A stretch of DNA of 36,533 nucleotides from the NCBI GenBank assembly GCA_002427605.1, contig DIRT01000009.1, positions 1 to 36,533 of the forward strand, in the 5' to 3' direction. The position numbers and the translations under genes are program-made. A model generated the notes under the pieces. It saw only the letters and a program-made list of their open reading frames with translations. It had not been told where the DNA came from and ran no database searches. Source of the DNA: Bacteroidales bacterium UBA5429 (GTDB lineage Bacteria; Bacteroidota; Bacteroidia; Bacteroidales; WCHB1-69). Numbering within the stretch: position 1 is the first letter of the stretch; the number at the start of each line of letters is the position of its first letter. Shown piece by piece: positions 28,908 through 36,533 of the stretch.

Positions 28908-29378
28908 TCAGTATTCCTTGTTAAGGAAATAGATTATGCCTTGTTCATAATCATTGATTGTCAGGTTTTTGATCCCTATAATTTTTTGATCTTTTATTTT
29001 TAGGATTCCGATTCCATACATTCCAAACGCCATCCGATCCAATTTATTGGTTGTGTCAATGAGTGTCGTAGGATGGAGTGTTTTAATAGTATCGCTTAAG
29101 TATTTTAAAGTTTTTTGGGAAAACAGCACTGCTTGAAACCGATTTGTCATCTCATGAGTATTTCCTAACAAAAACCTCAAAGCTGCTTTAGTACATGGAA
29201 CACAACCGCCCGGTAAAATAAAAAAATACTCCCCATCAGTGATTTGAAAATCCGGAAATATCTCTTTCATATAGTTATTGAAAAATCGAGTCCTTTTTTC
29301 CAAGACTGTTTCCTGAGCAGAAATCTGACTTCCAACCGCTATAAAAAGTATAATTATCAGTATAATCCGTTTTTTCAT
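28908..29378 (-). CDS. Secreted thioredoxin-like CxxC protein (intact paralogue)
   Basis: 156 aa with signal peptide (IILIIILFIAVGSQISAQ). The mature part has EKRTRFFNNYMKEIFPDFQI, then a CVPC motif (GGCVPC), so it probably has a thioredoxin-like redox pair; the C-terminal half ends DYEQGIIYFLNKEY. I cannot name the family. It is the last and only intact gene of a four-gene minus-strand operon. Its ATG overlaps the stop of the broken paralogue upstream (ATGA), which shows that the two were one transcription unit. The role is unknown; a periplasmic redox function is inferred from the CxxC motif. Confidence 0.75.
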   Translation of the reverse strand: MKKRIILIIILFIAVGSQISAQETVLEKRTRFFNNYMKEIFPDFQITDGEYFFILPGGCVPCTKAALRFLLGNTHEMTNRFQAVLFSQKTLKYLSDTIKTLHPTTLIDTTNKLDRMAFGMYGIGILKIKDQKIIGIKNLTINDYEQGIIYFLNKEY

Positions 29379-29863
29379 TTTGGAATTTGATAAGGTTTGT
29401 CAAAAAAGTATTTGAACCCTTTTTCTAAATCATCAGAATTTAAACTTTTAGTTCCAACAATTAAACCATTTTTTTAATTTTAATCAAAGAAACTCCGTAG
29501 ATACCTAGTGCTAATCTATCAAGTTTATCAGTGTTGTCAATATAAACATTGTTAAATTGATCAAAATTGACATCTCTGTATATTTTTTTGGTATTTAAAG
29601 ATAAAAAGACTCCATTTATTTTTGTATTAATAATATCTTTTTGACTGCCCAGAATGAAAAGCAATGATCTATTACAAGAACCACATCCACCAAGTAAAAA
29701 TTAAAAGATAATCACCATCTTTCAGTTGTAATTTTGGAAATGTCTGAGCAACATACTCATTCAAATATCGAGTTCTTTTTTCTTGTATCGATTCGTTTTG
29801 ACAAGAATTTATTACTAATAATATAAAAAATGAAATTAATAAAATCGTTTTATTATTATTCAT
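29375..29863 (-). pseudogene. Frameshifted CxxC lipoprotein, paralogue of the next gene
   Basis: Restored protein of about 160 aa: lipoprotein signal with Cys 21 (VINSC), ESIQEKRTRYLNEYVAQTFP, then GDYLLILLGGCGSCNRSLLF, ending LEKGFKYFFDKPYQIPK. Residue by residue it parallels the intact paralogue at 28908-29378 (EKRTR..N.Y, GGCxxC, DKLDR.A.G.YG). Lesion one is one extra T in a T-run near 29698-29702, which makes the frame stop after TWWMWFL. Lesion two is a missing A in the A-run near 29470-29476, which ends the second piece at IKKMV. The two pieces correspond to the frames at 29672-29863 and 29461-29664. The restored stop overlaps the next ATG as ATGA. Confidence 0.8.
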
Positions 29864-31004
29864 ACTTTTTCATTTTTAAAACTACAAAAACAGTTTCCTC
29901 TTCAGATGAAAGAGAATAATCTGATACAGCTATTCCTTCAGGAATGATAAATATCTTATGTTTATTTAGATGCTTTGGCATTGCAATTTCATCAACTTGT
30001 TTAAAATCCTTATTAATAACTATTATAGACCAGGGACGTTGACTCAAATCATTTAGTGTTCCGTCTTCATTTTCATATTTTTGAGTGTGGTTTACAACGA
30101 TATAATATTGCTCTCTGTATGAATCAAAAAAATTATATGTATAACCGATGTTTTCAGATGTAATCAAAGATCGGTTGTAGGGATCATGGATATCTATTGA
30201 ATCAGGAAAATAGAAGGGACTCGTTTTGAGTTTGCTTTTAAATGGAAATTTTAAAGTTGGTTTGTCACTCTTTGCAACGTAAAAGCTATCGATTTCATAG
30301 AAAGAAAGAAACACCTCGTTATTTTTATTAATAGACGTGAAAAACATAGACATAAACATACCCTTTTCACTTCTATATTTTTCCGGATATTCACCAAATG
30401 ATTTGTTGAATGAGATATCATCAGCTGTAATTTTTATTTCACTGATGGGAGGTAGTGAGTATTTTTCTTTTCTGTAGTCCCAATTAAATACTACGTCTTT
30501 GTATTCATTGAACTCTGTGTAAATTATATATTCCCCATTTTTACATTGAATTGGAAATTGATAGTAAAAAGAGTTAATTCCTACATTGCTGTTATCACCA
30601 ATTTTTAAATTATTTTTAAGTGTATCAATAATCTCTGACTCATTATTCATTACCAAATAATTTTCAGAATGATAACATACAATTAATTTATCCTTATTAA
30701 TGACAATAAATCTTCTTAAAGGTCTTTCTATATAGAACTTTGAAGTGGGCATGATTGAATCAACGCAATAAACGAATTTAATTGAATCGTTTTCCTCAAT
30801 AAAATAGTAATTAATTTGTGTGTTATATTCTGAACTATATAATGACGCCGGCATCAATATTTCATGTGGAACAATTAAAGTATCGATAGGAATATTTTTT
30901 TATCTTCTAAAATTTTGGAGTATCGTTGAGCACAACAATAAAAGAATTGAGAAAAAAGCAATAAAAATAAAAATGGGGAAATTGTTTTCATTTTTAGTAT
31001 TCAT
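29856..31004 (-). pseudogene. DUF4221-like lipoprotein with premature stop
   Basis: The frame from the ATG at 31004 begins MNTKNENNFPIFIFIAFF with a lipobox-like LLLLC (Cys 25), then meets an in-frame TAA at codon 35 (30900-30902) and continues in the same frame (KNIPIDTLIVPHEIL...) to a stop at 29856. The part after the stop is 333 aa if read from the TTG at 30857; it has beta-propeller-like repeats and FFDSYREQYYIVVNHTQKYE, WSIIVINKDFKQVDEIAMP and FIIPEGIAV, which recall DUF4221 (from memory). Without the N-terminus it would lack export. The 3' end overlaps the next gene by eight nt. The nonsense codon could be a real mutation; a late start at 30857 or 30854 without signal is the alternative. 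Confidence 0.65.
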
Positions 31005-31223
31005 TTTCTAGTGAAAATCGTAATCCAAATATTGTTTTATCATTAATATTCTCGAATATATACAAATAAGTATTTGTATCTAAATCTTGAGCAATTTCAA
31101 TAAGTGCATAATTCCTTGATCTTCTTCAAGAACTAAAGGTATCATACTTTCTTTTTCACAAGAAATGTATAAAATCAAACTTGACGCAAATAATAAAATA
31201 AATGCAAAAAATACTTTTTGCAT
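30994..31223 (-). pseudogene. Small lipoprotein with one-base frameshift
   Basis: The frame from the ATG at 31223 reads MQKVFFAFILLFASSLILYI, then SCEKESMIPLVLEEDQG; the lipobox Cys is residue 22. As it stands it ends at 47 codons. One missing base near the GG/AA at about 31114-31120 restores a frame NYALIEIAQDLDTNTYLYIF to a stop at 30994-30996, for about 76 residues. That stop overlaps the start of the next gene, as at the other junctions of this operon, which supports the reconstruction. Too short for the usual gene call. Function unknown. Confidence 0.5.
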
Positions 31224-31894
31224 TTATTTTTAATTTTATTTTTCACTTTTAAGGTTTGTTCAAAAAAAAGAGTTTTTATAAAATTTCTTTATGCAATCGT
31301 TACAAACATACGATATTGTCCTAGATGCGGAGAGAAAAATTTAGTGAATATTTCTCAATAATAAATACCATTACATGCATTGCATCTTTCATCATAGCCT
31401 TCCGTTAACAGACATGCATTTTTTAACGGAGCCCATATGCGCTAAATTTGTTTTACAAAGGAATATAGTTTTCTTAATCATAAACATATATTCTAATTAT
31501 TAAAATTTATTTTCCAAGCTACGTAACGTCGGGAGCTTTTAATCTCCTTAATATGGTGCATATATATATATTTTCATATTTTCAACTCAAGTACGCTTTT
31601 TTTTATATTTTTAAAAACTTCAGGATATATTTGTTAATTTTAATTGTTTTTATCCCACTTTATTATCCTCTCAAAAAAAATAAAAGATTCCATCATTTTT
31701 ATAATATACTTTTTATTTTAACATTTTAAAAGTAAATTGGTTATCAGCAATAAATTTTATAACAGCATTTAATCCCTTATTAAAAAATAGCTATCTAAGC
31801 TTTTTTTACAACATTTTTCTTCAAAGTTTTTAGATTATTTTTCAGTACAAGAAAAAAAATAGCAAGTGTTTTTTATTACAAATAAGCTATATTT
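31224..31894. other. AT-rich gene-free stretch, possible decayed short ORFs
   Basis: No convincing gene. A minus-strand ORF of 31 codons at 31392-31487 starts MFMIKKTIFLCKTNLAHMGS; in a neighbouring frame the DNA reads KNACLLTEGYDERCNACNG, a Cys-rich fragment. These may be remnants of a small secreted peptide gene at the head of the broken operon. CTTTTTTTTGAACAAACC (minus, near 31250-31267) resembles the end of the CxxC paralogue. Near 31852-31896 an A/T-rich hairpin (ATAGC/GCTAT) with a T-run on the minus strand could end the fabG-maoC transcript. Confidence 0.35.
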
Positions 31895-32623
31895 TTACAC
31901 CGTCATCCCGCCATCCACGCTCAATACTGTTCCGTTGATGTAAGCTGCTTCGTCGGAAGCGAGGAAAGCGTACGCGCTGGCAATTTCAGATGGTTCACCC
32001 AGGCGCCCTACGGGAACTTTCGCCTTCATCGCATCAAGCACATTCTCGGGCATCGCGGCAACCATTTCAGTGGCGATAAAACCGGGCGCTACGCAGTTTA
32101 CAGTGATTCCTTTTCGACCTAATTCACGAGCTAAAGTCTTGGTCATGCCAATCAACCCGGACTTGGTCGCTGTATAATTGGTTTGTCCGAAATTACCGTA
32201 CAACGCCACTACAGAGGAAGCATTCAGGATTCTCCCCCACCCGTTTTGTAACATGTACTCACTCACCACTTTGGTGCAGTAAAAAACACCGGTCAGGTTC
32301 ACATCAATCACTTGCTGCCATAGTTCAGGGGTCATCTTTTTCAATGTTGAATCGCGGGTAATTCCGGCATTATTCACCAAAATATCGATTCTTCCAAATT
32401 TTTCAAATACCTTTTTCGCAGCGACTTCAATCTCCTCATAGTTAGCAGTGTTGACCTTATCAAAAGTGATATTCAACTCTTTCGCAAACTGCTCTCCTCT
32501 TTCCGCATTCATATCCCAAATCACAACCTGAGCACCCTCAGCAACAAATTTTTTAGCTGTTGCAGCGCCAATTCCGGCTGCACCACCGGTTATAATAGCA
32601 ACTTTATTTTCTAATCTTTTCAT
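31895..32623 (-). CDS. fabG: SDR-family 3-oxoacyl-[ACP]/acetoacetyl-CoA reductase
   Basis: 242 aa, classical short-chain dehydrogenase of the FabG/PhaB type. N-terminal cofactor motif TGGAAGIGAA, NNAG (in ILVNNAGITRDSTLKKM), catalytic Ser in NASSVVALYG and Tyr/Lys in YTATK, then PGFIATEMV. It reduces a beta-keto thioester with NAD(P)H. The gene lies 21 nt after a MaoC-type hydratase, the same pair of activities used for R-3-hydroxyacyl-CoA or polyhydroxyalkanoate-type chemistry; no synthase gene is here. It may also serve as a second FabG; FabG and PhaB are not separable by eye. Confidence 0.9.
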   Translation of the reverse strand: MKRLENKVAIITGGAAGIGAATAKKFVAEGAQVVIWDMNAERGEQFAKELNITFDKVNTANYEEIEVAAKKVFEKFGRIDILVNNAGITRDSTLKKMTPELWQQVIDVNLTGVFYCTKVVSEYMLQNGWGRILNASSVVALYGNFGQTNYTATKSGLIGMTKTLARELGRKGITVNCVAPGFIATEMVAAMPENVLDAMKAKVPVGRLGEPSEIASAYAFLASDEAAYINGTVLSVDGGMTV

Positions 32624-32644
32624 TTTCCAATTATTTAATTATTT

Positions 32645-33052
32645 TTATAACATCTTTTTATTCAATAATTTAGCAACCCCGATAATCGCCTGATTCCCCT
32701 CTTCATCCTCCAATGTACATTGAACGGTTGCCCTGTTTCTTTCCTGATTATGCTCAATAATTTCAAATTTCGCAACATAGTTTTTTTCAACAAAGACAGG
32801 CGCTCTGAATGACATATCCTGATAGAGGTAAATAGTACCCTCACCCGGCCAGTTCATTCCAAACACTTTTGAAAACACAGATCCGGCAAGGAATCCATGC
32901 ACAATAGGTTTGCCAAATGGTGTTTTTGCCGCATAGGCTTCATCAATATGAATCGGGTTGCGATCTCCGCTCACATCAGCAAACAGATTGACATCTTTTT
33001 GCGTAAATCTTACATTTTCTTGATACTGGTCTCCCAATTTTAGTTTTTCCAT
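32645..33052 (-). CDS. MaoC-like hydratase (R-specific enoyl-CoA hydratase type)
   Basis: 135 aa, single hot-dog domain. The signature DVSGDRNPIHIDEAYAAKTP continues FGKPIVHGFLAGSVFSKVFG; D and H of this segment are the catalytic pair in MaoC/PhaJ hydratases. It adds water to trans-2-enoyl-CoA to give R-3-hydroxyacyl-CoA. It is the first gene of the maoC-fabG pair, divergent from the ABC transporter with back-to-back promoters. The substrate chain length cannot be told. Confidence 0.88.
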   Translation of the reverse strand: MEKLKLGDQYQENVRFTQKDVNLFADVSGDRNPIHIDEAYAAKTPFGKPIVHGFLAGSVFSKVFGMNWPGEGTIYLYQDMSFRAPVFVEKNYVAKFEIIEHNQERNRATVQCTLEDEEGNQAIIGVAKLLNKKML

Positions 33053-33078
33053 GGTTCAAAATTTAGTTTACATAAGCG

Positions 33079-33107
33079 CAAAGTTACTTAATTATTTTGT
33101 ATTTTTG
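33079..33107. promoter_or_regulatory. Back-to-back promoters, maoC versus ABC transporter
   Basis: Minus: TAACTTTG at 33079-33086, 27 nt before the maoC ATG (33052). Plus: TATTTTTG at 33100-33107, 18 nt before the ABC transporter ATG (33125). Each occupies the other's -33 region, so they probably compete. Confidence 0.55.
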
Positions 33108-33124
33108 CACATTGAATTAAAAGA

Positions 33125-34966
33125 ATGAAACTTTTTTTCCGTTTACTCAAATATGTTTTCAACTATAAAAGGCATATTATCCTTATTGTTCTATGTAATA
33201 TCCTCTATTCTGTCTTCTCGGTTTTTTCATTAGCTTTAATCGTTCCTTTCCTTTCCGTAATTTTTGGAATTACTCCGGCAGTACATAGCGCACCGACTAC
33301 AAGTTTCTCCATTGACTCCATGGTTCAATGGTTTTACTACTATATGGATGTGGTTATCAACAAATTTGGTTCGGTATATGCCTTGGTTTATATCGCCATT
33401 GTGATGATTGTCATGACCTTCATCTACAACCTGTTCCGCTATTTGGGACAGTTTTTCCTGGCACCCATCCGCGCCGGAGTACTCAACAACATCAGAAAAG
33501 ATATTTACAGAGCCTTCACAATCCTCCCTCTTTCATTCTATTCCCGATATAAAAAGGGAGATCTTCTCAATCGGATGGGCTCTGACGTGCAAGAGGTGGA
33601 ATGGTCTATCATCTCCTCACTGCAAACTTTTGCCCGTGATCCTTTATTAATCCTAGTGTACCTCATCGCTCTTTTTAAAATCAATTACCAACTTACCTTA
33701 ATCACCCTGGTGTTGCTTCCTTTTTTGGGCTATTTAACCACCATTATTGGACGTGCGATCCAAAAGAACTCAAAATCGGCACAAAAACTGTTGGGAAAGT
33801 TGAGTTCCTTGTATGATGAGGCGATTGGAGGACTAAAAATTATCAAAGGGTACAACGCGATTGATTATGCGAACAGAAAATTTCAGCAAACCAGCAAAGA
33901 GCATTACAAAATCAATACCAAAATATTCAGAATCAATGAATTGGGTGGCCCGTTAATCGAAACCTTAAGCATCATAACGATGGTTTTTGTTTTGATGATT
34001 GGCACGAGCCTGATCAGCAAAGGGGAACAACTGAACGGAACCCATTTTGTTCTGTTTATCGTGGTTTTTGCCCGAATGATCCCTTCCGCAAAAAAGATCG
34101 TTACGGTTATTTACACCCTCAAAAAGGGACTTCCTTCCGCACAGCGTATCTTTGAAATTCTGGATGCCGATGAAGTGATTGTCGAGGATCCAAATCCGAT
34201 TGCTATTTCTGAAATTAAAAATGAGATTATTTTCAAGGATCTCTATTTTGATTATACTCCTGTAGCTTCGCCTCAGGATTGTAAAGTACTCAAAGGGATT
34301 AACCTCCGCATCAAAAAAGGACAAACTATCGCTCTTGTAGGGGCTTCCGGATCGGGAAAATCGACCATTGTGGACCTGATACCGCGCTTTTATGATCCCT
34401 CTTTCGGGTCGATCGAAATTGATGGAGTTGACATCCGCAAGCTCAAGATTATGGATTTGAGAGCGCTCTTTGGAATTGTGAATCAAGATGTTACGCTTTT
34501 TAATGATACGGTATTCAACAACATCACCTTTGGGAAGAAGGATATTCCAAGAGAAAAAGTGATTCAGGCGGCTAAAATGGCGCATGCCGACTCCTTTATC
34601 ATGCAGATGGAAAATGGTTACGACACATTGATTGGCGACCGGGGTATGAACCTGTCCGGAGGGGAAAGACAACGGATCAGCATTGCCAGAGCGCTGCTCA
34701 TCGACCCTGAAGTATATATCTTTGATGAGGCTACTTCCGCGCTGGACAATGAATCGGAAGCGATTATTCAAAGTGCTATCAATGAGATACTTCAAGAAAA
34801 AACAGCGATCATCGTGGCACACCGTTTGACGACCATTCAAAATGCGGATCAGATCCTTTTTATTGAAGAGGGCAACGTGTCGGAATCCGGTACACATCAG
34901 GAATTACTTGAACTGAAAGGCAAATATTATCAATATTACGCTCATCAAAATCTTTTCCACAGCTAA
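33125..34966 (+). CDS. MsbA-like ABC exporter (permease fused to ATPase)
   Basis: 613 aa, one chain with a six-helix membrane domain (about 1-330) and a nucleotide-binding domain (about 365-613). Walker A GASGSGKST, Q-loop NQDVTLFND, signature LSGGERQRISIARAL, Walker B IFDEATSALD and the H-loop VAHRLT are all present. This is the ABCB/MsbA layout of homodimeric lipid flippases and drug exporters. A role in lipid A flipping would fit the LptD gene elsewhere in the window, but the substrate is not read from sequence. It is followed 10 nt later by the metallophosphoesterase. Confidence 0.93.
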   Translation: MKLFFRLLKYVFNYKRHIILIVLCNILYSVFSVFSLALIVPFLSVIFGITPAVHSAPTTSFSIDSMVQWFYYYMDVVINKFGSVYALVYIAIVMIVMTFIYNLFRYLGQFFLAPIRAGVLNNIRKDIYRAFTILPLSFYSRYKKGDLLNRMGSDVQEVEWSIISSLQTFARDPLLILVYLIALFKINYQLTLITLVLLPFLGYLTTIIGRAIQKNSKSAQKLLGKLSSLYDEAIGGLKIIKGYNAIDYANRKFQQTSKEHYKINTKIFRINELGGPLIETLSIITMVFVLMIGTSLISKGEQLNGTHFVLFIVVFARMIPSAKKIVTVIYTLKKGLPSAQRIFEILDADEVIVEDPNPIAISEIKNEIIFKDLYFDYTPVASPQDCKVLKGINLRIKKGQTIALVGASGSGKSTIVDLIPRFYDPSFGSIEIDGVDIRKLKIMDLRALFGIVNQDVTLFNDTVFNNITFGKKDIPREKVIQAAKMAHADSFIMQMENGYDTLIGDRGMNLSGGERQRISIARALLIDPEVYIFDEATSALDNESEAIIQSAINEILQEKTAIIVAHRLTTIQNADQILFIEEGNVSESGTHQELLELKGKYYQYYAHQNLFHS

Positions 34967-34976
34967 TCTCACATTC

Positions 34977-36320
34977 ATGAAGAAGAAAAAAATATTTTTA
35001 TACTCTGCCATCACCCTTATTGCCCTAATCTTCATTTTTTTGGTCCTCCGGTTCCAAATACCTGCCACACAAAAAAGAGTGGTTGTTTTTGCCGTTTGGC
35101 TGGGTGCCGAAATCTATTTATGGTACCGGGTGGTAACCACTTTCAACTTTTTCAAAAACTACAAACAGAAAAAGAGATGGGTCAAACTCGTTGAAATCCT
35201 GATCTCCATCCTCTACTGGATGCCCGCATTTTTAATCGCCATCTCGTTCCTTACACTCGCCCGAAACAGTATCCATGAAATCAACACTACAGTTTATCTT
35301 ACCGTCATGGGCGCAAGTGTAATTCAATATATCATTAAATTTATCATCGTCTGTATACTTATTGCTTGCGATATTTTTTATTCTTTTTATATTTTTTTAA
35401 AAAGAAAAAAAGGGGGGATCGCTCCTCGGTGGCGCACCGCTCTGCTGAAGTGTGCTCTCTGTATTTATCTCATCGGTCTTGGGTTAATGGGCTATGGGAT
35501 GCTTTTCGTTTCTGAATCATTTCAAGTCAGAGAGACAACCCTTTCAACTTCAGACCCGGACTTGCAAAAGAATCCGCTCAAAATTGTACTGATATCGGAT
35601 TTGCACCTGGCAACCTGGAGAAGTCAGGAGCCGATTCAGGAGGTTGTCAACATCATCAATCAACTGGAACCGGAGTTGCTCTTTATTACAGGCGATATAG
35701 TGCAATTCACTTCCAAAGAGCTGGATCCTTACATGCCGATATTATCGCAACTCAAAGCCCAAAGAGGCATCTATTCCGTTCTGGGGAATCACGATTATGG
35801 CACTTATGCCCGTTTTGACAGCGAAAAAGAGCGTAAAGCGGATGTAGAACGGCTCGTCGAACTCCAGCGAAAGATGGGATGGACCGTTTTAAACAACGAA
35901 AATGTCAGAATTCAGCGTCCCGGTGAAGAGCGCGACTGGGTGATTGCCGGAATAGAGTTTTACTGTCCCACTAAACTGTTTATTAACGCGGGAGATATCG
36001 ACCAAACCTACGAAGGTATCCAACCCGATGACCGTGTCCTTTTACTCAGTCACTCCCCCGCAATATGGGATACCATCAAAAAGAGAAACCTACCGGCTGT
36101 CCTCACCGTCAGCGGACATACCCACGGCATGCAAATAGGTTACTATGGGGAAAAACATAGATGGTCCCCTGCAAAAATACTCTATAAATATTGGGGCGGT
36201 TTATATGAAAATCCCAACAAAAAGGCATCCTACCTCTACGTCAACGTAGGCTTAGCCTCCATTGGATTCCCCGCCAGATTAGGGGTTTACCCGGAGATCA
36301 CGGTGATCACACTACAATAG
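34977..36320 (+). CDS. Membrane-anchored metallophosphoesterase
   Basis: 447 aa. Residues about 1-190 hold around five membrane helices; residues 200-447 are a calcineurin-like phosphoesterase domain. Motifs of the two-metal site are ISDLHLA, ITGDIVQ, LGNHDYG, LLLSHSP and SGHTHG, so all ligands are present. It resembles YkuE/YaeI-type enzymes acting on lipid phosphates. It lies 10 nt after the MsbA-like exporter, so the two are likely cotranscribed and may act on the same membrane lipid. A G-run after an A-run (35411-35420 region, encoding KRKKGGIAP) resembles the interspersed element end but lies in a normal loop of the protein. Confidence 0.88.
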   Translation: MKKKKIFLYSAITLIALIFIFLVLRFQIPATQKRVVVFAVWLGAEIYLWYRVVTTFNFFKNYKQKKRWVKLVEILISILYWMPAFLIAISFLTLARNSIHEINTTVYLTVMGASVIQYIIKFIIVCILIACDIFYSFYIFLKRKKGGIAPRWRTALLKCALCIYLIGLGLMGYGMLFVSESFQVRETTLSTSDPDLQKNPLKIVLISDLHLATWRSQEPIQEVVNIINQLEPELLFITGDIVQFTSKELDPYMPILSQLKAQRGIYSVLGNHDYGTYARFDSEKERKADVERLVELQRKMGWTVLNNENVRIQRPGEERDWVIAGIEFYCPTKLFINAGDIDQTYEGIQPDDRVLLLSHSPAIWDTIKKRNLPAVLTVSGHTHGMQIGYYGEKHRWSPAKILYKYWGGLYENPNKKASYLYVNVGLASIGFPARLGVYPEITVITLQ

Positions 36321-36439
36321 AAGGAAGAAGGTAGAAGGTAGAAGGTGGAATGATTTCGGATTTCGGATTTCGGATTTCGGAATCAATTACGAATTACGAT
36401 TCTTAAATTTAGAAATTAGATTTTAGAATTTAGAATTGT
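36321..36439. repeat. Composite 7-bp repeat array abutting the phosphoesterase stop
   Basis: Seventeen heptads in one register start at the base after TAG: AAGGAAG, AAGGTAG x2, AAGGTGG, a mixed AATGATT, TCGGATT x3, TCGGAAT, CAATTAC, GAATTAC, GATTCTT, then AAATTTA/GAATTTA-type units. It has the longest run and the same order of unit types as the arrays at 6937 and 11453. Confidence 0.85.
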
Positions 36440-36478
36440 TTGTCAATGCTTACATGAAAAAAAATAAATATTTAATCC

Positions 36479-36532
36479 CTAACTCCGCTCTTTTAGGTAG
36501 TCTATGGTAATTTTCTCAAATAGCTCCTTTGT
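36479..36532 (-). CDS. C-terminal end of a gene cut by the window edge
   Basis: On the minus strand, the window edge opens a frame that reads TKELFEKITIDYLKERS and stops at 36479-36481. It looks like a coding tail (charged, helical), but 17 residues cannot identify the protein. Partial at the right edge of the window. Confidence 0.4.
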   Translation of the reverse strand, partial: TKELFEKITIDYLKERS

Positions 36533-36533
36533 T

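Noticed and set aside
33965..34897. 310-codon minus-strand open frame
   Set aside because: Antisense of the ABC transporter ATPase domain; no start signals or recognised motif.

Overview
The window reads as chromosomal DNA of a Bacteroidota member, most likely an anaerobic or fermentative Bacteroidales. The evidence is: promoters of the Bacteroidota type (TAnnTTTG at -7) before many genes; a family-specific putative porin; a Bacteroidota-type LptD; a DUF4221-like lipoprotein; AT-rich intergenic DNA full of short repeats; and the ruvX-def-lipoprotein gene order. No phage, conjugation, insertion-sequence or CRISPR genes are visible.

Layout. 68-499 is a small membrane protein. 679-6616 (minus) is a tight cluster: malic enzyme, methylmalonyl-CoA mutase small subunit, BtuF-like lipoprotein, SulP transporter. 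7298-12119 is an accessory stretch: SWIM zinc-finger protein, RhuM-family protein, Fic protein with operator-like repeats, and a pair of tiny overlapping ORFs, the first resembling a truncated Clp-fold serine protease. 12598-16619 (minus) is a proton-translocating transhydrogenase in three genes. 17070-20315 is a porin followed by class II fumarase. 20425-21977 is a membrane protein and RNase HII. 21974-26255 (minus) is LptD, then ruvX, def and a lipoprotein. 26328-28611 (plus) is a cell-wall amidase, an ECF sigma factor and a membrane protein. A CAU-anticodon tRNA with its terminator follows. 28908-31223 (minus) is an operon of secreted or lipid-anchored proteins in which three of four genes are broken. 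31895-33052 (minus) is an SDR reductase and a MaoC hydratase. 33125-36320 (plus) is an MsbA-like ABC transporter and a membrane metallophosphoesterase.

The metabolic genes fit together. Malic enzyme, fumarase and B12-dependent methylmalonyl-CoA mutase belong to the malate-fumarate-succinate-propionate route, and malic enzyme and transhydrogenase both set the nicotinamide redox balance.

The strongest unusual signals are four. (1) The transhydrogenase beta subunit is 826 aa because its C-terminal nucleotide-binding domain III is present three times in tandem. All three copies lack the KRS residues that hold the NADP 2'-phosphate in E. coli, and an intrinsic terminator sits between pntA and the two membrane-subunit genes. 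(2) Intergenic DNA is built from 7-bp units of several different sequences kept in one register, and five such arrays start right after a stop codon. (3) Four copies of an interspersed element of about 75 bp are present, with a G-run and a C-run 33-34 nt apart, and a possible fifth copy lies inside a coding region. (4) The lipoprotein/CxxC operon at 29-31 kb is decaying, with overlapping gene junctions still intact.
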